NCBI RefSeq assembly: GCF_021887715.1
Contig: NZ_JAIQXX010000010.1
Span: forward strand, 49,477-113,476
Origin: Winogradskyella immobilis
GTDB lineage: Bacteria; Bacteroidota; Bacteroidia; Flavobacteriales; Flavobacteriaceae
Length of the DNA: 64,000 bases
Direction: 5' to 3'
Position 1 is the stretch's first letter. Every line of letters begins with the position of its first letter. A program made the translations under genes and the position numbers. Below the pieces are notes generated by a model. That model was given only the letters and a program-made list of their open reading frames with translations. It ran no database searches and had not been told where the DNA came from. Positions 18,301-27,188 of this stretch are shown here, in pieces.

Positions 18301-21300
18301 GCAAAACTCAGTTTTGGCTCAGCTGCAAAGGGTCTCAGTGTGACTTTAGATATTGAAAAAGAAGGCAAAATAACAGATACTCAAATACACCATTTAAACA
18401 ATTCTAAAACGACAATTACATTACCCATTTCTAAAAACGATTTGGGAGGCTTTGTAGTGCATTATAGCTTTTCTGCATTTAATGATTTTAAAACAGGTGC
18501 TGTAAAAATAAATGTGCCTTACCCAAAAACCGATTTAGAAATTATTACTAAAACCTTTAGAGACAAGTTACAACCAGGACAAGACGAAACTTGGAGTTTT
18601 ACCATTAAAGGCCCTAAAGGAGATAAAGTTACTGCTGAAATTTTAGCAAGCATGTATGATGCTTCTTTAGATGAATTTAAAGCACAAGATTGGTCGTTTA
18701 ACCCAATACGTAATCCTATTTATGCGGCACGTTCTCATAAAAGTGCTAGACAAAGTTTTGGCATTACTAATTTTAGACGTTATAACAATTTTAAACGCAT
18801 ACCAAATTACACGTATCAAGGCTATGACCAATTGCATTGGTTTGGGTTTTATTTTGGGAGTAGTAGACTTATAAAGTTAAGAGGAGTATCCTCTAAAAAA
18901 GTTGATGCTTATTCATTATCAGAATCTGTGGCATTAAATGAAATTACGACCACACCAAATGCAGGTTTTGTACAAACATTATCAGGTCAAGTCCCTGGAT
19001 TAAATATTACAACTAATGATACTGATCTTAGATCAGACGACTTGGTTCAATTACGTGGCGTTAGTAGTGATACTAAAACTATAGTAGAACCTAAAACTAT
19101 ACAAATCCGAAAAAACCTTCAAGAAACCGCATTTTTCTTTCCGCAATTACAAACAGATGCTAGTGGTAATGTAAGTTTTAATTTTACAGCGCCTGAAGCC
19201 TTAACTCAATGGAAATTACAACTATTAGCACATACCAAAACTTTAGAGAGTTCAGTGGCACAATTTGAAACCGTCACCCAAAAAGAACTTATGGTCATCC
19301 CAAATGCACCACGTTTTCTTAGAGAAGGAGATGATATTACCATTAGCACTAAAATTGCTAATCTTACAGAAAAAGAACTTTCTGGTAGTGTTAGATTAGA
19401 ATTAACAGATCCTACAACTGGAAAGTTAATCAATGATGAGTTATCAAATACTAACCATTCTTCAACATTTTCTGTAGATGTTAAAGGCAATACTCAAGTA
19501 TCTTGGCAATTAAAAATACCAGAAGCTATTCAAGCTGTTGAATACAAAATTATTGCGCAATCAGAAACATTTAGTGACGGCGAACAAAACGCTTTACCTG
19601 TATTATCTAATAGAATGTTAGTTACCGAAACACTACCAATGTGGGTGCGTTCTAACCAAACCAAAACATTTACATTAGATAAATTAGCAACATCAACTTC
19701 AAACACACTTAAGCATCATAAATTAACTTTAGAGATGACCTCTAATCCGGCTTGGTATGCAGTGCAAGCTTTACCATATCTAATGGAATATCCGTATGAG
19801 TGTAATGAGCAAACATTTTCAAGATATTATGCTAATGCTTTAGCTCAACATATTGTAACATCTAACCCAAGAATTGAAGCCGTTTTTAATCAGTGGAAAT
19901 CCGCAGATACCTTATTAAGTAATCTCGAAAAGAATCAAGAGTTAAAATCCATTCTAATTGAAGAAACTCCTTGGTTACGCGATGCACAATCTGAAACAGA
20001 ACAAAAGAAGCGTATTGGATTATTATTTGATTTAAACAAAATGAATAATGAATTACAATCTTCAATACGTAAACTTAAAAATAATCAATCTTCAACTGGA
20101 GGTTGGCCATGGTTTTATGGAGGAAGAGATAACCGCTATATCACACAACATATTATAGGTGGTTTTGGGCATTTAGATAAGTTAGGCGTGACTCTAAATG
20201 ATAATGAAGAATCTATGATTAAAAGCGCATTACGCTATTTAGATAATGCTTTTGTAAAAGAATACAAAGACTTAAAAAAATACAATAACAAAATCGACTT
20301 AACCAAAGATCACTTATCGTATTCGCAATTACATTATTTGTACGTACGCAGCTTTTATCCAGAAATAAAAGTTTCTAACGAAGTACAAAAAATTACGGAT
20401 TATTATATCGGTCAGATAAAAACTTATTGGTTAAAACGGTCGTTATATGCTAAAGGGTTAATGACATTAACGCTTCATAGACATAAAGAAACCTCAGCTG
20501 CCAATAAAATTCTAAAATCTCTAAAAGAAAACAGTATTACTTCTGAAGAATTAGGTATGTATTGGAAAGCAAACACCAACTCATGGTATTGGTATCAGGC
20601 TCCTATTGAAACGCAAGCACTTTTAATTGAAGCATTTTCAGAAGCAGGTCGTAATTTTCAAAATGAAACAAAGAACCTTGACGATATTGATAATATGAAA
20701 ATTTGGCTTTTAAAAAATAAACAAACCAATCAGTGGAAGACCACAAAAGCAACAACTGAAGCTGTCTATGCATTACTGCTTCAAGGCAGCGATTGGTTAA
20801 GCGTAACAGATATGGTAGATGTCACTGTTGGTAATACAACTATAAATCCTTCAATATTAGAAAATGTAACTATTGAAGCTGGTACAGGATATTATAAAAC
20901 CAGTTGGAATACTACTGAGATTAAACCAGAAATGGCTAAGGTAACTTTAGCAAAAAAAGGAGATGGTATTGCTTGGGGAGGATTATATTGGCAATATTTT
21001 GAAGACTTAGACAAAATCACTTCGGCAGAAACTCCTTTAAAGTTAAGCAAAAAACTCTTTTTAAAGACCAATACAGATAAAGGTGAAGAGATTTCAGAAA
21101 TAACAAAAGACACAAAATTAAACGTTGGTGACTTAGTTAGAATCCGTATAGAATTACGAAGCGATCGTCCTATGGAATTTATACACCTTAAAGATATGCG
21201 CGCTGCAGGTTTTGAACCTATTAATGTTATATCTAAATACAAATGGCAAGATGGATTAGGATATTATGAAAGCACTAAGGACGCATCTACCAACTTTTTT

Positions 21301-21453
21301 ATTGATTATTTACCAAAAGGAATTTTTGTTTTTGAATACGATGTCCGTGTTAACAACGCCGGTGATATGAGTAATGGCATTAGCACTATACAAAGTATGT
21401 ATGCCCCAGAATTTAGCAGTCATAGTGAAGGAGTTAGAATTACAGTAAATTAA
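15358..21453 (+). CDS. Alpha-2-macroglobulin family protein with TonB-plug-like insert
   Basis: A very large exported protein (2031 aa from the ATG at 15358; the ATG at 15331 would put nine extra residues before the signal peptide MKHYLTLLILICFSQFSDAQ). An N-terminal helical region (~20-390) is followed by macroglobulin-type beta domains, with an MG2-like YVFSDRSIYRPGQTVYFKG at ~585. The thioester motif CNEQ is present (Cys1482 in YPYECNEQTFSRYY), followed by the alpha/alpha toroid (GGWPWFYGGRDNRYI). Such proteins are periplasmic protease traps. Residues ~1172-1240 hold an unusual insert (FVQTLSGQVPGLNIT, then LVQLRGVSS) resembling part of a SusC/TonB receptor plug. A pbpC gene, often adjacent in other bacteria, is absent. 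Confidence 0.92.
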   Translation: MKHYLTLLILICFSQFSDAQDDYYEKEWAAIQKLEKDGLTKSASQRVDVIYKRAKAKGHKTQIIKSLLFKSKYLQILEEDAQLKIVNHFKSEIETSNIVTKRILENLLATMYWQYFQQNRFIFYNRSKTKEKVSDDFRTWDLETLFAEIHKYYQRSLKNGLLLQQEDLNEYKILLNEVENSKTYRPTLYDLLHHNALQFYKTDENSITQPAYQFKIDNPDFLANSDLFINLKITSKDSVNLQLNALKIYQNLLKFHRSNSTSKAFVNLDIERLNFIKDHATFDNKLEKLLETLKIKVTELVDSPLSGLYHFEMAQVLKNQSSAYNPQDIDHTNRWKAKEALDLCNTVISKFPDSDGAKKCGVLKQQILNPDIAIRTEQFLPINKPSRALVTYKNLDSLNFKIYKVRKAQLDRFNKLYQADDKAQFLSRLTPKTSWIAKLTNENDYQLHSTEVVLPKLENGFYIIKTETLNKDNVFAATHIQVTDLVLVESSEKEKYHYQVIDRNNGKPIVNAKVELTYSLNNGSNRWTNQYTTNNDGKFIFNKDHSTYRDIDIKITHANDVANFDGFYIYRDYNQPKNNNTQHSTYVFSDRSIYRPGQTVYFKGIITQKNASITEVASNKKVKATLHNVNGEQLSELEFTTNAYGSFHGEFVLPSSGLTGNFNIKIHSSSTGQKRHYFSVEEYKRPKFKTTFQPITDTYKVNDSVTVKGNALAFAGSNITDAKVVYRVKRIVQLPRWYYWRRPSYNSAPQEITFGENKTNAKGEFEISFKAIPDATVDKDNLPVFNYEVTADVTDINGETRSATTTVSVGYHTLIANIIAPSTIDKSKKDIGIGLNTSNLNGEFAPAKGILKIYKLTSPKSVLRQRSWDAPDYQALTESEFKTLFPNEPYKDEHLVTNWKKGKLVFETDFNTETSKTVQLKRIKNWASGKYIILLESKDKYGQLVKDEVYTTLYSDNDTSISDQQLFDIKLSKTSYTINDTAKLSFGSAAKGLSVTLDIEKEGKITDTQIHHLNNSKTTITLPISKNDLGGFVVHYSFSAFNDFKTGAVKINVPYPKTDLEIITKTFRDKLQPGQDETWSFTIKGPKGDKVTAEILASMYDASLDEFKAQDWSFNPIRNPIYAARSHKSARQSFGITNFRRYNNFKRIPNYTYQGYDQLHWFGFYFGSSRLIKLRGVSSKKVDAYSLSESVALNEITTTPNAGFVQTLSGQVPGLNITTNDTDLRSDDLVQLRGVSSDTKTIVEPKTIQIRKNLQETAFFFPQLQTDASGNVSFNFTAPEALTQWKLQLLAHTKTLESSVAQFETVTQKELMVIPNAPRFLREGDDITISTKIANLTEKELSGSVRLELTDPTTGKLINDELSNTNHSSTFSVDVKGNTQVSWQLKIPEAIQAVEYKIIAQSETFSDGEQNALPVLSNRMLVTETLPMWVRSNQTKTFTLDKLATSTSNTLKHHKLTLEMTSNPAWYAVQALPYLMEYPYECNEQTFSRYYANALAQHIVTSNPRIEAVFNQWKSADTLLSNLEKNQELKSILIEETPWLRDAQSETEQKKRIGLLFDLNKMNNELQSSIRKLKNNQSSTGGWPWFYGGRDNRYITQHIIGGFGHLDKLGVTLNDNEESMIKSALRYLDNAFVKEYKDLKKYNNKIDLTKDHLSYSQLHYLYVRSFYPEIKVSNEVQKITDYYIGQIKTYWLKRSLYAKGLMTLTLHRHKETSAANKILKSLKENSITSEELGMYWKANTNSWYWYQAPIETQALLIEAFSEAGRNFQNETKNLDDIDNMKIWLLKNKQTNQWKTTKATTEAVYALLLQGSDWLSVTDMVDVTVGNTTINPSILENVTIEAGTGYYKTSWNTTEIKPEMAKVTLAKKGDGIAWGGLYWQYFEDLDKITSAETPLKLSKKLFLKTNTDKGEEISEITKDTKLNVGDLVRIRIELRSDRPMEFIHLKDMRAAGFEPINVISKYKWQDGLGYYESTKDASTNFFIDYLPKGIFVFEYDVRVNNAGDMSNGISTIQSMYAPEFSSHSEGVRITVN

Positions 21454-21547
21454 TGTCTAGGTTTTAGAATACTAATTGGTAGTAAAATCTAACTATTAAA
21501 AAAAATATTTTGTACCTTTCAGGCACTAACTGATAAAACATATAATT

Positions 21548-21922
21548 ATGAATTCGAAAATTTTTATGATTCTAAGAATATTGCTTGGACTTTTTGTTTT
21601 AGTCTTTGGAGCTAATAAATTCTTAGATTTCTTGCCTCCATTTGAAGGTTTATCTCCTGAAGCAGGCGCTTATTTTGGAGCATTAACATCTTCTAAAACA
21701 TTAATGCTAGTTGGTATTGTAGAGGTTGTAACTGGCTTAGCATTAATTACTAATAAGTTTGGTGCTCTAATGGCAGTTATATTAATGAGTGTTTCTGTAA
21801 ATGCTGTATTATTCCATGCTGTTTTAGATCCTGCAAATATTGTTCCTGCGCTAGCATTATTAGTTTTAAATATTGCTGCTCTAATTAGTTATAAAGACAA
21901 GTATAAAGATTTACTTAGCTAA
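21548..21922 (+). CDS. DoxX-like membrane protein
   Basis: A 124-residue inner-membrane protein with four hydrophobic segments: ~8-26 (ILLGLFVLVFGANKFLDF), ~47-67, ~70-90 and ~95-113. The first helix with G-x-N-K-F-x-x-F is typical of the DoxX/DoxD-like superfamily. The molecular function of this branch is not known. It is monocistronic: a strong bidirectional terminator follows the stop codon by 10 bp. Confidence 0.75.
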   Translation: MNSKIFMILRILLGLFVLVFGANKFLDFLPPFEGLSPEAGAYFGALTSSKTLMLVGIVEVVTGLALITNKFGALMAVILMSVSVNAVLFHAVLDPANIVPALALLVLNIAALISYKDKYKDLLS

Positions 21923-21932
21923 AAATATTTAT

Positions 21933-21962
21933 AAAAAAAGAGGCAAATTTGCCTCTTTTTTT
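21933..21962. terminator. Bidirectional intrinsic terminator
   Basis: A perfect 30-bp palindrome (arms of 15, core GAGGCAAA/TTTGCCTC) ends in A-runs on the left and T-runs on the right. It lies between the convergent DoxX and DinB-like genes and should terminate both. Confidence 0.9.
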
Positions 21963-21983
21963 ATATCATCATATCAAATGATT

Positions 21984-22538
21984 TTAATTTATCCGTTTAG
22001 TAATTAATGCCAATTGTCCCATATGGTTTGCTTGATGCTCCATAACATGAAACCAAGAAAAATGATTTGTCAAGCCACCATTTTCTTTAGTAAACCATTT
22101 ATCATCTTTAGTCTTCAATAACTCTTTAGTTTTAGCTCTAACTTCATCATAAATATCCATATAATACTGTATCGGCTTATCTTTAAATTCAGCTCTTGCT
22201 TTATCTCCTAAACTTAATGCTGTTCCCCATTTCGCTTCTTCTTCCTTATTAAACTGTCGCTTCTCAAATGTATAAACTTGGTAATATGCTTCAGTCGCTG
22301 CTAAGTGATAAATAATTGCTCCTGGACTATTAGCATTTTCATCTAAAAGAAAATCTGTTCCTTTTACATCTAAATCTTTCACATTGTTTTCTACTCTAGT
22401 TTTAAGATTATCTAACATAGATATCATATTTCCGATATCTTGAGAATATCCTTTTTCTGGTTTAATAGCATATTGGGCATAAGTGTTACATACAAATCCT
22501 ATAAATAAGATTGTAGCATAAATTATTCGTTTTTTCAT
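21984..22538 (-). CDS. Exported DinB-family protein
   Basis: A 184-residue DinB/YfiT four-helix-bundle protein with a signal peptide (MKKRIIYATILFIGFVCNTYAQ). Candidate metal ligands are the His in IYHLAATEAYYQ and the pair in SWFHVMEHQANHMGQLAL near the C-terminus, the usual positions of the family. The signal peptide implies a periplasmic site, which is less common for this family. Catalytic activity is not known; related cytoplasmic proteins are thiol S-transferases. Confidence 0.82.
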   Translation of the reverse strand: MKKRIIYATILFIGFVCNTYAQYAIKPEKGYSQDIGNMISMLDNLKTRVENNVKDLDVKGTDFLLDENANSPGAIIYHLAATEAYYQVYTFEKRQFNKEEEAKWGTALSLGDKARAEFKDKPIQYYMDIYDEVRAKTKELLKTKDDKWFTKENGGLTNHFSWFHVMEHQANHMGQLALITKRIN

Positions 22539-22584
22539 ATTATGTTAATTTTTGTTTGGTTTTATAGAATAAAAGTGAATACGT

Positions 22585-23115
22585 TTATTTCTTAGGAGGA
22601 TACTTTTTAAATATTTTTTCAACCAATGCTATAAATTTTGCTTCGCGTTTTTCGGGTGTTGAATCTGCCCCATAAGTGTCAGCACTAACAGCTTGCCAAA
22701 TTACTTTTTCATTGTTATTATCATCTACAAATTCTATAACAATTTCTCTATTATGAGCATTTCCTCCTACAGGGATTCCAATAGATACTCCACCTCCAAC
22801 ATTTCGTCCTGTGCCTCCTAATCCTATGCCAACATTGCTATTACTTCTACTTTCAATAACTTTAGATTGTATGTCTATATAAAAAGTAGGATTATCAGAT
22901 TTTGTAATTCCGATTGACTCTAGCTTTGCATCTAATGCTCTATAAAGTCTTCTGGTATCAAACTCACTTAAACCTGATTTGATATCAGAAAAATAATTAT
23001 AGGTTGTATATTCTGAAAAATTAGTGTCTTTATCGTAATCGTAATTCACAATAACTCCACATGAACTAAATAGTAAAAGGATAATTGAGAATTTTAAAAA
23101 TTTATTCTTTTTCAT
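22585..23115 (-). CDS. DUF4136 lipoprotein
   Basis: A 176-residue predicted lipoprotein with lipobox LLFSSC (Cys at ~19). The mature part shows the DUF4136 pattern: VNYDYDKDTNFSEYTTYNYF near the N-terminus, a central glycine-rich loop (VGIGLGGTGRNVGGGVSIGI) and a C-terminal VIWQAVSADTY. The function of DUF4136 proteins is unknown; they sit in the outer membrane or periplasm. The gene lies between obg and a DinB-like gene on the same strand, with gaps of about 45 bp on each side. Confidence 0.85.
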   Translation of the reverse strand: MKKNKFLKFSIILLLFSSCGVIVNYDYDKDTNFSEYTTYNYFSDIKSGLSEFDTRRLYRALDAKLESIGITKSDNPTFYIDIQSKVIESRSNSNVGIGLGGTGRNVGGGVSIGIPVGGNAHNREIVIEFVDDNNNEKVIWQAVSADTYGADSTPEKREAKFIALVEKIFKKYPPKK

Positions 23116-23159
23116 TTTTTCTTTTAAAGATAGTAAAAAATGAAAAAGAATTTTAGATT

Positions 23160-24161
23160 TTAACTATTTAACATCTTCCAAAGCTTATCTTTAAGCTCTT
23201 GAATACCTTGATGCGCCACAGAAGACATAAACATGTAATTAATATCTAGTAATTGTTTATCTAGTTCTGTTTTTAATTCTGTTTTAAGTTCGTCATCTAA
23301 CATATCGGATTTTGAAACAAGTAGAAAGCGTTCTTTATCTAACATTTCTGGATTGTAACGTCTTAACTCATCTACAAGCACTTCATATTGTTTTGCTATA
23401 TTTTCAGCATCTGCAGGCACTAAAAATAATAATATAGAATTACGTTCAATATGTCTTAAAAAATAATAGCCTAACCCTTTACCTTCAGCAGCTCCTTCAA
23501 TAATTCCTGGAATATCTGCCATAACAAACGATTGAAAATCGCGATATTCTACAATCCCTAAATTGGGTTTAAGTGTTGTAAATTCATAATCTGCTATTTT
23601 AGGTTTTGCAGAGGTCATTACTGACAATAATGTAGATTTACCTGCATTTGGAAAACCAACTAAGCCAACATCTGCTAAAACTTTTAATTCTAGTGTAATG
23701 TCTCTTTCTTCAAGAGGCATTCCTGGTTGAGCGTATCTTGGAGTTTGATTTGTCGAACTCTTAAAATGCCAATTGCCACGACCTCCTTTTCCTCCTTCAG
23801 CTATAATGCGCTCCTCACCTATTTCTGTAATTTCAAAAAGTATTGTATTGGTTTCGGTATCTCTAACCACAGTGCCTAATGGCACATCTAAATACACATC
23901 TTCGCCATCTGCACCCGTACTTCTGCTCTTACTACCATGTGCTCCATGTCCAGCACGTGCATGACGTTTAAATTTTAAATGTAACAGTGTCCAAAGATTT
24001 TCATTAGCTCTAAGAATAACATGACCACCACGACCACCATCTCCTCCATCTGGACCACCTTTAGTGATATATTTTTCTCGATGTAAATGCACAGAGCCTT
24101 TTCCTCCGTTTCCAGAAGAGACATGCATTTTTACATAATCAACAAAATTGCCTTCAGTCAT
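23160..24161 (-). CDS. obgE: GTPase Obg/CgtA
   Basis: The N-terminal Obg fold (~1-157) has the characteristic glycine-rich segments ([31 protein letters not shown]). The G domain carries G1 GFPNAGKST (~168), G2 [13 protein letters not shown]3 [16 protein letters not shown] and G4 VSKSDM. The length of 333 residues means the C-terminal OCT domain is absent, as is usual in Bacteroidota. Obg acts in late 50S ribosome assembly and stress control. It is encoded 52 bp after the hpt-adk fusion gene on the same strand. Confidence 0.96.
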   Translation of the reverse strand: MTEGNFVDYVKMHVSSGNGGKGSVHLHREKYITKGGPDGGDGGRGGHVILRANENLWTLLHLKFKRHARAGHGAHGSKSRSTGADGEDVYLDVPLGTVVRDTETNTILFEITEIGEERIIAEGGKGGRGNWHFKSSTNQTPRYAQPGMPLEERDITLELKVLADVGLVGFPNAGKSTLLSVMTSAKPKIADYEFTTLKPNLGIVEYRDFQSFVMADIPGIIEGAAEGKGLGYYFLRHIERNSILLFLVPADAENIAKQYEVLVDELRRYNPEMLDKERFLLVSKSDMLDDELKTELKTELDKQLLDINYMFMSSVAHQGIQELKDKLWKMLNS

Positions 24162-24166
24162 GATTG

Positions 24167-24202
24167 AGTTTAAAGTTCTAAGTTTAAAGTTTAAAGTTTA
24201 AA
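24167..24202. repeat. 7-bp tandem repeat, five units
   Basis: Five head-to-tail units of AGTTTAA (the second is AGTTCTA) lie between obg and the hpt-adk gene. The flanks GAGTTT and AAACTC also make the whole array an inverted repeat. It may be a slippage-prone spacer; no function is evident. Confidence 0.7.
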
Positions 24203-24213
24203 CTCCTCTGAAT

Positions 24214-25323
24214 TTATAATGAATCTATTACTTTATTCAAACGCTCAGTAATAGCTTCTATACTACCAACACCATCAACTCCAAAATACCTATTTTGTTC
24301 TGAGTAATATTCTTTAAGTATTGCTGTCTTGGTATAATACTCTTTTATTCTATTTCTAATAATATCTTCGTCTGCATCATCAGCTCTTCCACTAGTTTTA
24401 CCACGCTCTAATAAACGTTCTACCAACACCTCATCGTCTACTTCTAGAGCAATCATAGCATTAATTTGAGAATCTTTAGAATCCATTAAATCCGCTAAAG
24501 CTTTAGCTTGCTCATTTGTTCTTGGAAATCCGTCAAAAATAAATCCATTAGCATCTGCATTTTTCTCAACTTCTGCATTAAGCATATCTATAGTTACTTT
24601 ATCTGGCACCAACTCACCTTTATCCATATAAGATTTAGCAAGCATTCCTAAAGCAGTTTCATTCTTTATATTATATCTAAAGACGTCACCTGTAGAGATA
24701 TGTACCAAATCGTATTTTTCTTTCAGAAAATTTGCTTGTGTTCCTTTACCTGCACCAGGAGGACCAAATAGCACTATGTTTGTCATGTGTTGTGTTGTTT
24801 TTAATTGATATACTTCTGGCAAATCGCGCCCAAGACCATTATAGTCTAAACCGTAACCAACAATAAATTTATTTGGGATTTCTAGACCTACATAATCTAG
24901 TTTAAAATCTTTTTTATAAGCTTCAGGTTTGTAGAACAAAGTCGCAATTATAAGTTGCTTTACATTTTCATTTCTAAAAATACGATGTACCTCTTCTAAA
25001 GTATTCCCAGAATCGATAATATCTTCTAAAATAACTACTGTTCTACCTGTTAAATCTTGAGTCAATCCTATTAAACGTTGAATGTCTTCTGTAGATTTTA
25101 ATCCTTCGTAAGATGCTAATTTTATAAAAGTGACTTCACATGGATGCGGATATTTTTTTACAAAATCGCTAACGAACATAAAAGATCCATTTAAAATGCC
25201 TATAAAAATTGGCATTTCATCTTTTAAATCTCCTGCAATATCATTAACCATACGCTCTACAACGTCAGTTATTTCTTGTTCAGAAATAAAGGGTTTAAAA
25301 TGTAAATCGTGAAGCTTAAGCAC
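24214..25323 (-). CDS. Fused hypoxanthine phosphoribosyltransferase-adenylate kinase
   Basis: One 369-residue reading frame joins two purine enzymes. Residues 1-~178 are a phosphoribosyltransferase with the PRPP loop VVILEDIIDSGNTLEE (about residues 91-106) and the terminal YGLDYNGLGRDLPEVY. Residues 180-369 are a complete adenylate kinase: P-loop FGPPGAGKGTQ, DGFPRTNEQA and the short LID-type ERGKTSGRADD. The junction is KTTQHMTNIVLFG, where Met180 coincides with a normal adk start, so internal initiation is possible. Hpt salvages IMP/GMP from bases and PRPP; Adk interconverts AMP and ATP with ADP. No frameshift or stop separates them. Confidence 0.93.
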   Translation of the reverse strand: MLKLHDLHFKPFISEQEITDVVERMVNDIAGDLKDEMPIFIGILNGSFMFVSDFVKKYPHPCEVTFIKLASYEGLKSTEDIQRLIGLTQDLTGRTVVILEDIIDSGNTLEEVHRIFRNENVKQLIIATLFYKPEAYKKDFKLDYVGLEIPNKFIVGYGLDYNGLGRDLPEVYQLKTTQHMTNIVLFGPPGAGKGTQANFLKEKYDLVHISTGDVFRYNIKNETALGMLAKSYMDKGELVPDKVTIDMLNAEVEKNADANGFIFDGFPRTNEQAKALADLMDSKDSQINAMIALEVDDEVLVERLLERGKTSGRADDADEDIIRNRIKEYYTKTAILKEYYSEQNRYFGVDGVGSIEAITERLNKVIDSL

Positions 25324-25452
25324 TAGTTTTTAATTTAAAGATGCAAAGATAATCATTTGATTGGCGATTGACGATTTTTGATTTGCGATTTTAGAAGTTT
25401 CTTCTATAATTAGCTTATTTTTGCATTGAAATAAAGTTGAATTTTTAAAAGA

Positions 25453-25470
25453 TTTCCGCTTTTGTGGAAA
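25453..25470 (+). repeat. Hairpin just upstream of purK
   Basis: TTTCCGC and GTGGAAA pair (7 bp, one G-T wobble) around a TTTT loop, ending 6 bp before the chosen purK ATG. A similar hairpin with a TTTC loop precedes the methyltransferase gene at 35359-35374. It could affect translation or be a small dispersed repeat. Confidence 0.5.
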
Positions 25471-25476
25471 GTAAAT

Positions 25477-26631
25477 ATGAACTACTTCTCTTCTCAATTT
25501 AAACTCGGTATTTTAGGTGGTGGACAGTTAGGCAAAATGATGCTTTACAATACACGAAAATTTGATATCTACACTAAAGTTATTGATTCTAGCGCTGACG
25601 CTCCATCGCGTTTAGCCTGTGACGAATTTATACAGGGTGATATTTTAGATTATGAAACCGTATTAAATTTTGGACGACAAGTAGACGTACTTACTTTTGA
25701 AATTGAAAATGTTAATGTAGATGCCTTAGAGACTCTTGAGCAGGAAGGCATAAAAGTATATCCGTCTTCAAAAACATTACGCACCATTCAAAACAAAGCC
25801 ACACAAAAATTGTTTTATACTGATAATGGTATTCCAACGGCTCCTTTTTTTCGTTTTGCATATACTTCAGAAATTAAAGAAGCTATAAATCATGGTGGAT
25901 TAAATTTACCATTTGTATGGAAAAGTGCACGATTTGGTTATGATGGTAATGGTGTAAAAGTGATACGACAAATATCGGATTTAGAGCAACTCCCAAATGT
26001 AGAATGTATAGCCGAAGAGCTTATTCCATTTAAAAACGAATTGGCTGTTATCGTTGCTAGAAATGCAGATGGTGAAATAAAAACCTATCCGACGGTAGAA
26101 ATGGAGTTTCATCCTGAAGCTAACCAAGTAGAATATGTTTTATGTCCTGCTCGTTTGCCTGACGCTATTACTAAAAAAGCTGAAGATTTAGCTTTACAAG
26201 TTGCTACAGCTTTTAAACATGTTGGTCTTTTAGCTGTAGAGATGTTTCTTACCAAAGATGATAATGTTCTAGTAAATGAAGTAGCTCCAAGACCTCATAA
26301 TTCTGGGCATTACAGTATTGAAGGTAGTTACACCTCTCAATTTGAGCAACAATTAAGAGCTATTTTAAACTTACCTTTAGGTAATACAGATAACAAAGTT
26401 GCCGGAGTTATGGTAAATTTAGTTGGTGCAGAAAACCATACTGGTAATGTACACTATAAAAATATTGAAACTATTATGGCTATGGATGGCGTAACACCTC
26501 ATATCTATGGCAAAAAACAAACACGTCCATTTCGTAAAATGGGACATGTAACTATCGTAGACAAAGACATTAATAAAGCCAGAGAAATAGCAGGAAAAGT
26601 AAAACAAACAATCGAAGTAATTAGCAAATAA
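25477..26631 (+). CDS. purK: N5-carboxyaminoimidazole ribonucleotide synthase
   Basis: An ATP-grasp enzyme of 384 residues that makes N5-CAIR from AIR, bicarbonate and ATP in purine synthesis. The N-terminus LGILGGGQLGKMMLYNTRKF is the PurK signature, and the C-terminal region holds EVAPRPHNSGHYSIEGS and GKKQTRPFRKMGHVTIV. I start at the ATG at 25477 because the family begins just before the Gly-rich strand; the upstream in-frame ATG (25462) lies inside a hairpin. purE follows 3 bp downstream, so the pair forms an operon converting AIR to CAIR. Confidence 0.95.
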   Translation: MNYFSSQFKLGILGGGQLGKMMLYNTRKFDIYTKVIDSSADAPSRLACDEFIQGDILDYETVLNFGRQVDVLTFEIENVNVDALETLEQEGIKVYPSSKTLRTIQNKATQKLFYTDNGIPTAPFFRFAYTSEIKEAINHGGLNLPFVWKSARFGYDGNGVKVIRQISDLEQLPNVECIAEELIPFKNELAVIVARNADGEIKTYPTVEMEFHPEANQVEYVLCPARLPDAITKKAEDLALQVATAFKHVGLLAVEMFLTKDDNVLVNEVAPRPHNSGHYSIEGSYTSQFEQQLRAILNLPLGNTDNKVAGVMVNLVGAENHTGNVHYKNIETIMAMDGVTPHIYGKKQTRPFRKMGHVTIVDKDINKAREIAGKVKQTIEVISK

Positions 26632-26634
26632 ATT

Positions 26635-27117
26635 ATGAGTAAAGTAGGCGTAATAATGGGTAGCAAAAGCGATTTGCCAGTAATGCAAGACGCTATTGAC
26701 ATTTTAAAAGGATTTGATATTGAAGTTGAAGTTGATATTGTTTCAGCACATCGCACACCTGAAAAATTATTTGATTACAGTAAAAATGCGCATACGCGTG
26801 GCATTAAAGTTATTGTTGCTGGTGCTGGCGGAGCTGCACATTTACCTGGTATGGTAGCGTCTTTATCTCCATTACCTGTTATTGGTGTTCCTGTAAAAAG
26901 TAGCAACTCAATTGATGGCTGGGATTCTATATTATCTATACTACAAATGCCTGGTGGAGTTCCTGTGGCTACAGTAGCTTTAAACGGAGCTAAAAACGCA
27001 GGAATTTTAGCTGCTCAAATTATTGGTAGCAGCGATCAATGTGTTTTAGATAAAGTTTTAGTTTATAAAGAAGGTTTGAAAGCTAAAGTTATAGAATCAG
27101 CTAAGGATTTAAAATAA
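26635..27117 (+). CDS. purE: N5-carboxyaminoimidazole ribonucleotide mutase
   Basis: A 160-residue class I PurE, which isomerises N5-CAIR to CAIR. The N-terminus VGVIMGSKSDLPVMQDAIDI, the SAHRTPEKL segment with the catalytic His, and AGAGGAAHLPGMVASL are all conserved. It follows purK by 3 bp and supplies the next step of the same pathway. Confidence 0.96.
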   Translation: MSKVGVIMGSKSDLPVMQDAIDILKGFDIEVEVDIVSAHRTPEKLFDYSKNAHTRGIKVIVAGAGGAAHLPGMVASLSPLPVIGVPVKSSNSIDGWDSILSILQMPGGVPVATVALNGAKNAGILAAQIIGSSDQCVLDKVLVYKEGLKAKVIESAKDLK

Positions 27118-27188
27118 AACAAATTATGTTGGTTAATTAAACATAATCAAAGCCTATAAATGAAATTATACTTTATCTATATTATAAA

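Noticed and set aside
20892..21242. Antisense open frame of 116 codons inside the macroglobulin gene
   Set aside because: It mirrors the coding strand of a clearly real gene and has no recognisable domain or start context. The other antisense frames at 16299, 16915, 17557 and 19206 were dropped for the same reason.
24784..24786. Separate adk gene starting at the internal Met of the fusion
   Set aside because: No stop or gap separates the domains, so one fused gene is annotated; internal initiation is mentioned only as a possibility.
27123..27147. Hairpin ATTATGTT/AACATAAT after purE
   Set aside because: No T-run follows and the stem is all AT-rich, so I do not call a terminator.
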